Positions 45,801-60,800 of a stretch of 64,000 nucleotides of DNA are shown here, piece by piece. A program made the translations under genes and the position numbers. The notes under the pieces are model-generated. The model saw only the letters and a list, made by a program, of their open reading frames with translations. It did not search any database and was not told where the DNA came from. Within the stretch, counting starts at the first letter, position 1, and each line of letters begins with the position of its first letter. Source of the stretch: Hymenobacter mucosus (lineage in GTDB: Bacteria > Bacteroidota > Bacteroidia > Cytophagales > Hymenobacteraceae); assembly GCF_900188255.1 (NCBI RefSeq), contig NZ_FZNS01000012.1, positions 52,494 to 116,493 on the forward strand. Reading direction: 5' to 3'.

Positions 45801-48800
45801 TGATAGGCAGCGTGTATGAATACGGCCGGTGGCGGGTGCGCAACAGGACGTACTTGCCATCAGGTGAAGGCGAGGCGGTTTGAATCAGGCCGGGCTTACC
45901 CAGCGGGCGGGTTGTCCCATCGGCTACGTTTACCTTCACTAACTGGGAAGTGGCGTAGTAGTCGAACAGGCGCTCATCGGCGGGGTTTTTCAGCAAATCC
46001 TGGTAAGTACGGGCCGCCGTCTTTATGCCGCCGCCGCTTTCCTGCACCGCCGGGCCAGTAGGCGCGGTGTCGGCGGAAGGAGCAGCACCGCGGCCAGCCG
46101 GCACGGTACAAGCTACAATCGTCTTGCTATCGGAAACCCAATCAAAGGAGTTACCAAACGCATCGTTGAGGGGAGTAGCTAACAGGCGACGGGCAGTGGC
46201 TGTAGCCACGTCAACAACCCAGAGCTCCACGCGGCCGTCAGTGCCGGCGCCGGGGTTGGTTAGTGCAAAGGCGATAGTCTTGTTATCAGGCGACCAGCTT
46301 ACGTCGCTGATACGAGCCTGAACGGGCAGGCCTTTTACCTCAATTTCGGCACCCGTAGGCAGGGTTTTGAGCTTGATGCCCACGGCGTAGCTCACCCGGC
46401 TTTGCCCGTTGGTACGGGGGTTGATGCGCAAGCCGGCTAAGCGCAGTTCGGGCTGGGCTAGTTCGGCTACAGTAGGAAAGTCCTGCACTTGCAACAAAGC
46501 CATAGTACGGCCATTCGACGCGAGGCTAACGCGCGGAGTAGGCGGCGCCAGCAACAGATCTTGCAGAGCTTTGGGGGGTGTTTGGTACTTGAAATCCTGG
46601 CCCTCAGACACGACAGCGACGAGTAGTAAAGTGGCAGAAAGAAGCAGTTTTTTCATACGCAGAAATGAGAAAGAGGCTATTATGGCACACTGCCGTGATT
46701 GGTAAGCTAACAAGCATGCAGGTTGTGAATAGTACCTACCAAGAATTGTAAGCGCTGCGGTTAAGGCTGGTTTCTGCCTGGCACCTGAGTAGCTAGTCCT
46801 TGCAGATATCCAAAGGAAAAAGTCGAGGCCGCAGCGCTTCGCAAAACCAGTTGTAGAAGCGTGGATCAATCAAGGTGACCGATTGAATCCAAACATAATA
46901 GGATTCTATCTTTCTTTCGTCATAAAACATAGCTTCAACATACCAAGCGCCCCTAGTATAACTACATAGTTGCGTTGGTAGGATGCGGATTGATAATGAG
47001 ATTTTTGTAGCAAGGTTAAGCTTGATAGCAAGGAAATGATAGGGATGCTACCTAGGCTACGATAGCGGGCGCCCGGTGACGGAAACGCTCCCAAAGGTTC
47101 TCCTCACCCAGGACATCCCCGGACCAACAAGGAAGTAGGGTTCAATAGGACGACTTCGTAAGTCAGCTCCGTAACCGCCATATGAATTTCTAGAATGGTG
47201 ATTTGCGTATGGGGCATTCACTGAACGCCTGGTTGTTCCCGGCGCATGACTTCCTGAGAAATGAACAATTTCGCTTCCTCTGGGCTTTCTGTTACAAGTA
47301 AATTTGGTACTAGTCCAACATAGTGAGATCTACTACCTTGGCTTTTTCCAGGGAAAGGATAGTAAATGGCTCGCAATACAGCAGTACTCGTTGCGGTTTG
47401 CTAGGCGTTGCGCTGCGTAGCAATATGGCCAAATAGGGTTTCGGTCACCACACTCACTACCCGCAGGCCGGCGGTCAGCGCCCGTGGGTTGAACTCCTCT
47501 AACCGGTGCTACGCCCCTCCTGAATGGCGCTTATGCGCCGCACATCGCTCATCCAACCCCAGGGCGTGGCTAGGCTAACAGGTTGCTCGTAGTACTGGAG
47601 CACCGCTCCTTGCAAGGCGATGAATTTTGCTTGGTTAGCAAAGCCGTACACCGGGTAATCATGCACAGCACCGAAGAATCGGCTAGTGCTACCCCGTAGG
47701 GCGTTCCTAAAACAACTGTTCACTCACGGCTGCTAGCCTATCTCGTGCACAAGAGTAAACGCCTGAGTTATGATGAAGTTGGCAATAAGAAAGTGCACCG
47801 CGTGGCTACGACCATGGGCTTGATAGGGCTGGCCACTAGGCACCTCGCCGGGGCACGAAGTGGCTATAGCGGAGCCGTCGCCCAGGCCCGTGCCTGCTCG
47901 ATAGTAGTGAAAAACTGACTGGTCAGCTGCGTGTTGGGTATGACGTTCGTCACGAGCGCCTGCACCCCCATGCGATTCATGGCGTCAAGCGACTCTACCA
48001 CCGCAAACCGCTGCCCCCCTGACTCGCTCAGCCCACGAAAAACGACGTCGCCGCTCCATTGCAAGTCTGCTTGGCGTAGGGCCCGCAACAGGCGGTTATC
48101 GGCAATAAGTGCCTTCGCCTGGTAGTGGCGGGCAAAGCGCATCAACTCGTCGATGGAGGCGCGAAAGTCGGCACTCGGTACGAAATCCAGCCAGTGCAGT
48201 TCCAATGTGTTGTGGGTAGTGCGGTAAAGATAAATATGCAGGTAAGACGAACTAAATAGCGTTTCCATAAAGCAGTGGCTACCGTCGTTAGTGGGTAGGC
48301 AACAGGTAAAGGTAAGACAATCCAAGACAGCGGGGATTAGGACCATCACGACAGAAAAGGGTTGCCCTGCGGCTGCCTAGCTGTCCATGCCCTCACGGCG
48401 GCCAAGGTCACTGACCTACGGTGCCTCCGTTGCAGCAGCAAATACCTGACACGCTAATGCACAGGGGTAGTAAAGGCGAGGCCAAACCATGCCTTTTCCT
48501 GAGAGTACCTTAGTTAGTAAAGAAATAAATAAGCACGTACTGATCCAGGCTCTCTTGTATGCCGCTGTTTTAGCTAACACTCTGCTTCACATCAAGTTGA
48601 CCCCAGCCTGTTTACACGTCTTTCCTACTTCCCGCTCAAGTTCCGCGCTTTGCTTATCTATTCTACGCTGGTTAGCCGAGCCAGTACCTCACGTTTGTGG
48701 TGTGGGGATGCATCACCCATGGAGCTGACTTTGTGAAACTTAACAAGGCGAGCGTACTCGTGCGCGTGGTTGGCTTTTGGGGAAGCTAGACGGTTTTCAA

Positions 48801-51800
48801 CCCTAATCCGGTTACTCTTCCACTGATCGGTCAGAAACACCTACGGTGGCAGGCACTTGTAGAAGAGTAACCCACGCTAACCAGGTCTCCGCTGTTTCTT
48901 AGAGCCCTGGTCCTTCTGCATACCCAGTTTGGGGTATCAGTACATGCGCCGAGCGCCGCTGAATATCGACGGTAGGGTAGCTACGCAAATTTTGCCCGCA
49001 ACTGCTCATTGGCTCGCCCCTGCAAGGGCCGGCCGTGCCCAAACACGGCTGTGTCGAACGACAGCGCGCTGGATTTTAAGATGCTTTGCCGGCCTAGCTC
49101 CCGGTCTTCGTAGAGGGTGCTGTAGGCTAGGCCTACGGCGTGCGAGCATAGGTCGGCGGCAATCAGCACGCCCTCATTGCGCAGCAGCAGGGCCACGTGG
49201 CCGGCGCTATGGCCCGGCGTGTGCACCACCTGGACGCCCCCCAGCAGCGGGAGTACGTCGCCATCGCTCAGCGTTTCGTCCACCGCCACGGGCGCCACGC
49301 TCGTAATGGGCCCCTTAATAATAAAGTGGTAGATGAGCTTATTCACCAAGCCTGGGGTGAGCGTCAGCGGCCGGCTGCTGATGCCTTGTTCCAGCAAGGG
49401 CGCATCCGTGTGGTGGGCGTACACGCGGGCGTTGGTCTGGCGCTGAATCTCGGCGGCACTGCCGCTGTGGTCGGCGTGCAGGTGAGTGAGGATGATGCGC
49501 TTAATGTCGGCCGGGTTCTTTCCTGCTGCCCGCAGGGCAGCGAAGATTTTATCCGTGCTGCTGGGCAGGCCGGTGTCGACCAGCGTTACGCCATCGTCTT
49601 CTAGTAGGAAGGCATTGACAGCCCCCAGGCTGAGTTGGTACAGCCGCTTCGTGATTTGCTTCATGAGAAGGAAGGATAAAAAATGATGCTGAATACTAAC
49701 ACCAGGTGAATGGACAAGTAGAGCAAGCAGCGGGTGCTTTGCGGTCCAAACCATCACCTATTGATTACAAATGCTTTTGGTTGACGAGTAAAGGCTGCCC
49801 TGGACAGTTTAGTTGGAGGAAGCCGCGGGCCGGGCCAAGCTAAAGAGCGACACCGTCAGCCCCAGTAGCAGCACAATGGCAACCACGTGCGGCAGGGCTA
49901 GCGCCAGTGAGCCGGTGGGTTGAGCCAGCACGATGGCCAGGTCCACGCTGGGAATTAGCGCGCCCAGCAGTGCGAGCCAGGCCAACGGACGGTCGTAGCC
50001 CAGGCCGGAAAAAATGGCCAGTAGCAGGCCCGAGAAGACGTCGCGGATGCCTTTAGCGTAGTGGAAGGAGTACTGTACATCGGCGGGGGGCAAATACGCC
50101 GTAGCCTTCGGCCCCGAGGCGGGGGGCCAGCAGAAACCGAGTACCGATGAAGACCATGCCCAGGCCGAGGAGCAGGCTGAGCCCGCGGGTGATGTTGCGT
50201 CGTGTCATGACGAGGAGGTTAGGGGTTAAGTACCTGACAAAGGTGCAGCCGCCCAGACCAGCCAGTCATTCACTCAAGTGCATAAATGCCTTGCGGCTTT
50301 ATAAGATAGCTCGACCCCGAATGCGGCTCAGCGACTGAGGCTTCACGCCTACGTAGGAGGCGATGTAGTACTGAGGAATGCGCTGGAGCAGGTCGGGGTA
50401 GGTGCGCACGAAGCGGGCGTAACGCTCCTCGGGCGTCTCCTCATAAAACGAAGTCAACTGCCCCAGCACATCTACGAACAGCATCTCGGCCACCAAGCGT
50501 CCAAACCGCTCCCCCTGTTGGACCTCCCGGTAGAGGCGCTGCAGGTTGTCGTAGGAGATGGAGAGTAGCCGTGCGGGCTCCAGGGCTTGGATGGCGTGCA
50601 CGGCAGGTTGAGCCGGCAAAAAGCTACTATAGTCGCCGATGAACTCCCGCTCGCGGCCAAAGTAGAAGCTGTGCTCTTGCCCGTCGCGGCTACGAAAGTT
50701 GTGAAACACGCCTTCCACGATGAAAGCGACCTTGCGGCTCACCTCGCCTGGGCGCAGAAAAAAGCCGCCCTTGGGCACCTGTTCAGCCACGAATAACTGT
50801 TCTAACAAGGCTTCCTCGGTGGGGGACAACGTGATGAAGTGGCGCACCACTGCGAATAGGGTTTCGTGCGGCGTCATAGCAACGGGAGGATAGGATGAAA
50901 GCCTGGTTAAGGAAGATAATGCGCAAGTTGTGTGGGTTCGCCTAGGGGGCATACCTCTTGGCTACCTAAAATAATTAGATGTAGCTAGCAACATATGTGA
51001 TAGAGGTGAGCAAGCACACTCAAGGGCGTGTCAGGACGAAACAACGAGATTGTGAACACAACTTGTAAATCCGGGTAATCTGATAATCATCAGCGCTTCG
51101 TCAAAACTAGGCCGTGAAGTGCTTTCAATCTCCAGGGTAGGTGCGCACTGTGTTCCGCGAAGGTTCGAGGCGATGTATTGGTGGGTAGATTCAAGCAGGT
51201 GAGCCGGCACCTGCGCGGTAGGTGGCGAGGTGATGACGGGCAGCTGACTTTCGGTAGTCATATATATAAGGAGTAGCAGCGCAAAAAACAGGCACTATCT
51301 CGCCTCTACCTCAATGACTGATAAGGTTCACTTATCGGTCCTTATACCCATAATAGCTTATAGCTATTCCGCTCAGGCAGGAGTTCAGCATATCGCGCAA
51401 TGTCTTACGCACTGTACGATGTGCTGAATATATATTTATAAACCTTAATATATGGTGCATGAACAGTGTCACAGCCTACGTTCGTAACACAACCATAACG
51501 ATAAGGTGATGTGGCCGCGATGCGTAAGCTCAGGCCTTGCAGTAGGTTTACATAGCTAAATCATATTCTCTTCGATGCTTCCTACTTGCACGCTCTTACT
51601 TTCACTCGTGCTGACTGCCTCGGGTGTGGCGGCACAATCTCTAGCTGCTAAGAGCTATACGGCTCCAAGTACCGCGGCTAATGCATCGAAAGCCACCCCG
51701 GCGGCATCTTCGGTAGCGACCACAGTCTATTATGCTGCCGACGAAATGCCCTCCTTTACTGGCGGCGCCCCTGCATTACTTAAGTTCCTACGCGCAAAAC

Positions 51801-54800
51801 AACAATACCCGCTCGAAGCTCAGCAACTCAACATTTCCGGCAAGGTACTAGTCAGCTTCGTAGTGGACGAAGAAGGACGACTGCGGGACCCGCAAGTGGT
51901 GCGAGGCCTGGGCGCTGGTCTCGATGAGGAAGCTCTTCGCCTAGTTCGCATCATGCCCTGGTGGGTACCTGGGCGCATAAATGGTCGTCCCGTGCGCGTA
52001 GCCTACACCCTACCCATTGTATTCCAGCTGCTGGATTAGTAGCAAGAAGAGTACTAATTCTAAATTCTCGAAAAAGTAAACCGCATGCGAAATCGTTCTA
52101 CTACTGCTGGGTTTATTTCAGGTAGCCTTATGCTACTGAATAGCTTACTCATCTCAACACCAGGTAGCGCCCAAACCACCTCAAAGCAGACGGTACTTAG
52201 CGGTCGGGTAGTAGATACTGAGTTGCACCCGTTAGCGGGGGTAAGCGTTTGGGTGCCCGGCACTACGTTCACTACAAGCACGAATGCCGACGGAGCATTT
52301 GTCTTGGAAGGCTTAGGGGCAGGCAACCACGCGCTACGATTTGACTTAACCGCTCATCTGCTTACCGAAATAACGGTGAGTGATACAACCCGTTTGCCTT
52401 TGCTAATCAAGCTGCCTGCTACACGTCCTGCTGTGCGCGTAAAGCGCCGACTCTAGCTTTTCCGTCAAACAATTCACCATTGTCTAACTGACGTAACCTA
52501 GGGTTTTTACTTACAACTAGATGTATAAGGTGGGTACCTCTTGTGCTTTGGTAGGATGCAGAGAGGGTAGGATGCCCGTTCATGCAACATACCTCAAGCT
52601 AGAATTTATAAGAGAGGCACGTTGCCTCCTAACCACTGATATCGTTTGCATAAAAAGCGCAAAAGTGAGTGCCCACTCTTCAGTAGACTTCAGGCACCTG
52701 AGTAAATGAAGTTGGGGTAATTCCAGAATCAACTAGATACTATTGGGAGCATACTTGGTATGTGTCCTCATATCACGGCAGGTCAGTAGTAGTCTGAGTC
52801 AACAAAGAGTGCTGCCTAAAGGAGAAATATTTTAGCAGAGACAGGACATTCTTTAGGAAGATTTATAAAGAATTCTTCCCTCTTTTTTGCCTAAAAATTC
52901 TCTCTCTTAAGTCGTGTCAAACGGTGGGTTTTGACCTCTTAGAGCGATTGGATTCACTAGACATCGTGCTTGCCCCAACTCTGGGCGCCTTTCAAAATGG
53001 ATGGATGGCAAGCAATAGAAGCGCTTTCTATAGTAGTGTTGCCACTGACGAAGTGCATTGGGGTCATGTTGTGCTACACTATCTAAATCTGCAATAGAAA
53101 CTGCCTTGGTTAGCTCATATAAGGTAATTCGCTAGGCAGCTGTTGCAGACTGTTGTCGAGATTACCCCTCTTTTTCGGCGAAATTATCCCCTTTAGCTTC
53201 TGCTGACTAGAGTACTTTTAGCCATGCTTATCGGTCACTCATGTACCCATTGGCTACAGTGAAATATCCCCTCTCCAGTCGGTCTACCGTAATGGGGGCG
53301 CGCTTGGTTTAGCTGCGCTATTTGCCGCCACGCTCCCCGCTGATTCTGCACAGGATACCCGCTGCTTTTAGTACCTGCTCTTTCGCCTACAGTTTAGTAC
53401 GACTACCTGCGTCATAAGTCTTCGCCCGCCTTGCGAAGCCCTGGCAACCAGTCGTATTTCTCTCCACTTGGTAAGCCTGCTTTTGGCTGCACTGCTTTTC
53501 GAACGATACTCCTACCCCCTACGGGCTTGCACAAACGATTGTGTAACCCTCCATAAAATCCCACTATATGAGAAAAAAATTACGTACTGCTGCGGGGCCT
53601 GCCATGGCCCGGCGGGCGCTGGTACCCCTAACATGGTGTGCTTCGGTTGGTACCGTGCTAGGTGCCGTTGGCCCTCTGTCGCTCCGTGCTGAAACGTCGG
53701 CTACAGCGCTTCAGCAAGCTGAAATTGAAATACTAGGTGCCGTAACTGATACCAAAGGTGAACCCTTGCCTGGCGTCAACGTGGTCCTGAAAGGAACCTC
53801 AAAAGGCACTGTTACCGACGAGCAGGGGCGCTTCCGGATACTGGTGCCAGACGCAAATGCGATACTCGCAATATCCTTCGTAGGCTTTAAGAAGCAGGAG
53901 GTTATCGCCACACCTGGGGCGCGCATGGCAATAAAGCTAGAAGTCGAAGATACGTCGCTGGGCGGCGTGGTCGTGGTTGGCTACGGCACGCAGTCGCGCG
54001 CTACCGTGACGGGGGCCGTGGGCCAGATCACCAACGAGGAATTGGTTCGTACCCCGGCCGTGGCAGCTACTAGCGCCTTGGTGGGCCGCATTCCGGGCCT
54101 TACCGCCCGCCAGGGCGATGCCCGCCCCGGCAGCGGTACAAGCATCCAAATTCGCAACATGGGCTCCCCGCTCTATGTCATTGACGGAATTCAGTCAGAA
54201 GAAGGCCAGTTTAACAACTTGGGGCTGAGTGATATCGAAAGCATTTCCGTACTGAAGGATGCTTCAGCGGCAATCTATGGTATGCGGGCCTCCAACGGCG
54301 TAATTCTGGTGACCACCAAGCGTGGTAAACTGGGTAAGCCCGTTGTCAACATCAACGGCTACTACGGCCAGCAAAACTTCACCCAATATCCTCACCCAGC
54401 CAATGCCTACCAGCACCAGCGCGGCTTGGTGGAAGCCGAGCAGAACCGGGCCCAAGTGGAGCGCCGGGCGCCAAACCCTGTAGTTGACCCCGTAAAAGGT
54501 ACCGTCCTGACGGCGGAGGAACTGGAAAAGTGGCGCACCGCCTCCGACCCGGCTTACAAAAGCTACGATTACTACGACATGGTATTCCGGCCCAACGTGC
54601 CGCAGTACTACGTGAACGGCAACGTGTCGGGAGCCACCGACAACATGTCGTACTACCTGTCGGGCAGCTACCTCGATCAAAAGGCGCTTATTGAAGATAA
54701 CTACTTTAAGCGCTACAATATTCAGGCAAACTTGGAGGCCAAGGTTACCCCGCGTCTGCGGCTGGGTACCCAGCTCTATGGGCGCACAGAGTTCCGCCAT

Positions 54801-57800
54801 ACGGCCGGCGTACCGGGCCTCGACGACTATTTCAACCCGTTTTTGAGCGTGTTCTCGATGTGGCCCACCGAGTCGCCCTACGCCAACGACAACCCGAACT
54901 ACGTCAACCAAACGCACAACATCAACGTCAACCCGGCCACCTATAAGGAGTCCATTACGGGGTACAATGATGACGACTGGCGGGCGGGAAAGATGAACCT
55001 GTACGGGCAGTATGACTTTGACTTCGGCTTGAGCGTGCGCGCTACTGGCTCTTATAACTACACCACCAACACGTTCAACGGCTTCGAGTACACCTATAAT
55101 GGATACCGGTATAACCCCACTACGCAAACCTACGATTTGGTGCCGGGTGGGGGAAACCAGAACCCGTGGCGGGAGCAGCGCCGCCGTGCTATTATTGAGC
55201 GGTCTGGGCAAATACAGCTAACCTATGTCAAACAGCTGGGTGACCACGGCTTAACGGCTACGGCGGCCTATGAGCGCTATGATACCGACAACCGGTTCAA
55301 CATTGTGCACACGGTGCCGCCCAACAATACCATTCCCATTCAGTACTTCGCCAACCAAGACTACCTCTACGATGAGGTTTCGGAGGTAGCGCGGGCCGGC
55401 TATGCCGGTAGGGTAGGCTATAACTACAAACAGAAGTACCTACTCGAACTCCTGGGCCGCTACGATGGCTCATGGCTGTTCGCGCCGGATAGCCGCTTTG
55501 GATTGTTTCCCGCAGTGACAGCAGGCTACCGTATTACGGAGGAGCCCTTCATCAAGAATAACGCTATTGGGAACATCCTTACCGAACTGAAACTCCGCGG
55601 TAGCTACGGCATTACGGGTAGTGACCCATCAGGCCTAGCGCCCTATAGCTACCAGCAAGGGTATGATTTCGGCTCGGGAGCGTCCGTATTCAACGGAAAC
55701 TATACCATTGGGGTGCGTCCGCGCGGGTTGCCCATCACTACCCTCTCGTGGGTGCGCAACAAAACTACCAACCTTGGTCTGGATTTCGGGCTGTGGGGAG
55801 GGAAGCTGTCGGGTGCGTTCGACGTCTTTGCCCGGCGGCGTGAGGGCCTCCCAGCCCCGCGCTACGATGTGCTCATACCCCTTGAGGTGGGCTACGGCTT
55901 GCCAAATGAAAACCTTAACTCCGACGTGACGCGAGGCCTTGAAGGCGTTCTAACGTACGCGGGCACTGCCTCACCTGGGTTTACGTACTCCGTGAGTGGG
56001 CACGCTACCATCGCCCGGCGTTTCGACCTCGACATTTATAAGCAGCGCTTCGGCAACTCCTGGGAACGTTACCGCAGTTCCTACATTAACCGTTGGGGCG
56101 ATATTGGCTGGGGCTACCAAGCTATTGGGCAGTTTCAATCACAACAGGAAATTGCCGATTACACGGTGGATAACGACGGCCAGGGCAACCGCACCCAACT
56201 GCCCGGCGACATCATTTATAAGGACGTGAACGGCGACGGGGTAATCAACTACCTCGACGAGCGCCCCATTGGCTACCTGCAGGGCGGCAACCCACTAGTG
56301 ACCTTTGGGGTCAACACCAGCCTGGGCTACAAGAACTTTACTCTCACCTTCGACATCGTGGGGGCCGGTATGCAAACCTACCAGCGGGAATGGGAGTTGC
56401 TGATACCTTTCCAGAACAACGGCACCTCACCCGCTTACATGCTCGAAGACCGGTGGCACCGGGCCGACCCGTACAACGCTGACAGCCCCTGGGTACCGGG
56501 TAAGTACCCGGCCATCCGGCGCGACGCCGGCGGCCAAGCGAACTACAACCGCCGCAGCGACTTCTGGATTAAGACCGTGCGCTACGTGCGCCTGCGTAAC
56601 CTGGAGCTGGCCTATAGCTTACCTAAGCCCTGGCTTGGCAAAGTGGGACTATCGGGAGTGCGGGTGTATATGAATGCCACCAACTTGCTGACCTTCAGCA
56701 CGCTTAACGACATCGATATTGACCCGGAAGTAGCAGCCAGCAACGGCTTGGGCTATCCTCCCCAGCGACTGCTCAACACGGGCCTTTCGGTAACCTTCTA
56801 AGCCTCTCCCTACTAATGAAATACACGCTTAAAACCTTGGCATTGGGCGCCGGGCTACTGTTAGGCCTTACCACCAGCTGCCAGAAAGATTTCCTGGAAC
56901 GTACTCCCCCCAACATCATCCTTGACGCGCAGCTCTGGAATGACCCGGGCCTGATTACGGGCTTGCTTGCCAACTACTACGACCGTATACCCACCCATAC
57001 CACTACATATTTGGGTGCCGACTTCAACGCCAATCCGCGCCGCCGGACCGGCTGGCCAGATTTTGCTGCCTATGATGAAGCCATGTGGTCGGGCAACGGT
57101 AATGGGCCTAATGACTTGTTCAGCTTCGATGCTTTTCGCTGGGAGAATTGGAATTACGGCCTCATCCGAGACATCAACTTGGCCTTGGAAGGCCTCGACC
57201 AATACAGCAATGCGCTGACTTCCGCGCAGAAAGAACAGTTTAAAGCCGAGTTTCGCTTTCTACGGGCCTACACGTACTTCGAACTGGGGAAGCGCTACGG
57301 GGGAGTACCGTTGGTAACATCCCAACTCGTGTACAACTTCAACGGCGACACGACCCCACTGCAGGTAGCGCGCAGCAAGGAAACGGAATTGTATGATTTC
57401 GTGGCCAGTGAGCTGGATGCCATCAAGGGCACGCTGGGCAACGCCGGTAGCGCTACGCGCGCCAACCGCTACACGGCTATGGCGCTGAAGTGCCGTGCCA
57501 TGCTCTACGCCGCCTCCATTGCCAAGTATAATGCGCAGTCGGGCCTCAATATCCAAACCAGCGGCGGCGAAGTAGGCATTCCAGCCAACCTTGCTAACGC
57601 TTACTACCAAAAGTCGCTCGATGCGGCCAAGGAAGTGCTGGCAGGTCCATATTCGCTCTACCGCGCCAATCCTAACTTGGGTGAAAACTTCTACGAGGCT
57701 CTCACGAAGAAAACCGCTAACGCGGAAATCATCTGGGCGAAAGACTTCCTGACCGCCAAGGACTACCGACACTTCTTTTCCTACGACAACATTGCGCGGG

Positions 57801-60800
57801 GCATCCGTGAAGACAATCTGGGGTCGTCGGCCATTTCGCCCATCCTCAACTTGGTGGAAGCCTACGAGTATCTCAACGGCGCCTCGGGTGAGCTGAATAT
57901 CCGCAACGCGGCAGGTACCGACTTCATCTACTACGACAACCTAAGTGGTCCTTTCGCCAACAAGGACGCCCGTCTCTACGGCACGATAATTTATCCTGGC
58001 TCCACTTTTAAGGGGCAAGAAGTACAGCTTCAGGCAGGCGTAAAAGTGTGGAACGCCACCAGCAACTCCTATCAAACCTTTGAGGGCGGCCTGGCCAGCG
58101 TGTACGGGGGAGCGGCATTCCCCACCGGCGACGGCAAGCTTCTGACCGGCAGCTCGGGGCCACAGGCTAACCAGCCAGAGGTATCCAACTCAGGCTTCTA
58201 CCTGCGCAAGTTCATTGACTCGGGGGCGGGCACCAGCAGCCGCGGCATCCGTAGCGACGTGTGGTGGGTGCACTTCCGCCTGGCCGAAGTATTGCTCAAC
58301 GCCAGTGAAGCCGCCCTGGAGCTAGGCAACACGGCAGAGGCAGTTACCTATGTGAACCGGGTACGCGAGCGAGCTGGATTTCCTGCTAATAGCCTGACGA
58401 CTAGCACCCTCACTTTAGCTCGCCTTCAGAACGAGCGGCGCGTGGAGCTGGCCTTTGAAGATCACCGCGTGTGGGACCTCAAGCGCTGGCGCATTGCGCA
58501 CCAGGTTTGGAACGGCAACGCCAACAACCCTAACGCCGTGGCCTATGTGCTGTTTCCTTACCGCGTGGTGCGCCCCGGCGACCCGCGCGACGGCAAGTAT
58601 GTATTTGAGAAAAGGGTGTCGCCGCGCTACCGTACGCCGCGCAACTTCCAGCCATTCAACTACTACACCTTCATCGGGAACGGCATTCTCAACAACAATC
58701 CCAAAGTCGTTCGCAACCCCTTCGAATAGTCCGCACCACTCATGAAACGATTCACCATCACGATGCTGGCTGGGCTAGGACTACTGGCCGCTAGCTGCGA
58801 AAAAGATAACTACTCCCCCCCTTCGTCCCAGCTAACGGGGCGCGTAACCTTCCAGAACGAGGTCATAGGCGTGCGGGGGCAAGGAGGCGTGCAACTAGAA
58901 CTGTGGCAGCGCGGCGAAGCACTCCGCAACAAGATTCAGGTGTTTGTGGCCCAGGATGGTAGCTATTCGGCTACTCTCTTCGATGGCAACTACAAGCTGA
59001 CGCGCCTGCGCGACAATGGCCCCTGGCAGAATAACACCGATAGTATTGACGTGGTTGTGCGCGGCAACACGGTCATCGACGTGCCAGTTCAGCCCTACTT
59101 CGTAATCCGCAACACTACCATCACTAACGCGGGCAACGTAGTGACTGCCAGCGCGCTGATTAGCCAGGCTACGGCCGGGCGTACCATTGAGTCGGCAACG
59201 CTTTTCCTCAACTCTACCCAATTTGTGGATACCAACAACAGCTTGATAGGGCAAGTAAGAAAAGCCAGCGCCGACCTCGGCAATCTTACCCAGCCTCAGC
59301 TCTTCTCCTTTACCGTACCCGCCGCCACTCGGGGTGTAGTGTATGCCCGCATAGGAGTAAAGACCCAAGGGGTAAACGAGCTGATATATAGCCCCGTGCA
59401 ACGACTCAGCTTGTAACCTAGGAAGCTAAGAACACCTGCCGCTTTTTACTCCTCACGGTAGACAGGGCAGGATGCGCAACGCGTGGCGCCAGTAACAGTA
59501 CGTATGGGAATACGGCCTGATATATAGGGAATCAGGCCAGCCCAGTGTGAGTGAAGTACGTGCTGTTAAAAGCCGGTCGGGTGGGAGTGGGAACCTACTC
59601 GGCCGGCTGGTGCTGCGTCAGCGCCATCCGTTTAGCTTACCAGAGCATAACCCGTTTCACGAAGGCTACCCTGTTGCTGAAACGCATAGCTTCTAGCTTG
59701 CCGTGGGTAGACTAGGTGCGGCGCCGCGGGGCCAAAAGCCAATGTGCTAGCCAAACAAGTAGGTAGCTGACCGAAAAACCTATTAAACTTAGCGGAGGCA
59801 AGTCTTGCAGTGCCTCGGTGCTGCTGACAGCTTACCCGCACTGATTATCTCTTTTTTTGATGAAATACCCCCTTTACCTGTTTCTGTTGCTGCTAAGCGT
59901 TTGTACTTCGGCCGGGGCCAAGCCGCCAAAAGCCACCCCGTATAGCGCCTACCTGTTTGCGTATTTTACTGGCAACGATAAAAAGGAAGAGGCCATTCGC
60001 TTTGCGCTCAGTCCCGACGGGTACCACTACACCGCCTTGAATGGCAACCGCCCCGTGGTCAGCTCGGCCACCATCAGCGAAACGGGGGGCGTACGCGACC
60101 CGCATATCCTGCGCGGGGCCGACGGCAAAACCTTCTACATGGTAGCTACCGATATGGTATCGGCCAAGGGCTGGAGTTCAAACCGGGGCATGGTGCTGCT
60201 GCGCTCTACCGACCTGATCAATTGGAAGTCCAGCGCCATTAACTTCCAAAAACGCTATGCTGGCCAGGAAAACCTGAAGCGGGTGTGGGCTCCGCAAACT
60301 ATTTATGATGCTAAGGCGGGTAAGTACCTTGTGTATTTTTCCCTGCAGTACGGCTCGGAGCCCGACAAAATCTATTACGCCTACGCCAATAAGGACTTTA
60401 CCGATCTGGAAGGTGAGCCGAAGCAGTTGTTTTTCTCGCCCACCAATGGCTCCTGCATCGACGGTGATATCGTAGCCAAAGACGGCAAGTACTACCTATT
60501 CTTTAAGACCGAAGGCCAGGGCAACGGTATCAAGATAGCCGTGTCTGACAAGCTGACGGAGGGCTACGTGCTGCGCGATAAGTACGTGCAGCAAACGACC
60601 AACCCGGTGGAGGGTGCTGGCACCTTCAAGCTCAACAACTCCGACGACTACATTCTGATGTACGACATGTACACCAGTGGCCGCTACCAGTTTACGCGCA
60701 CTCAGGACTTGCAGAACTTCACGGTGGTAGACCAGGACATCAGCATGAATTTCCACCCGCGCCACGGCACGGTGCTGCCCCTGACTAGCACCGAGGCCGC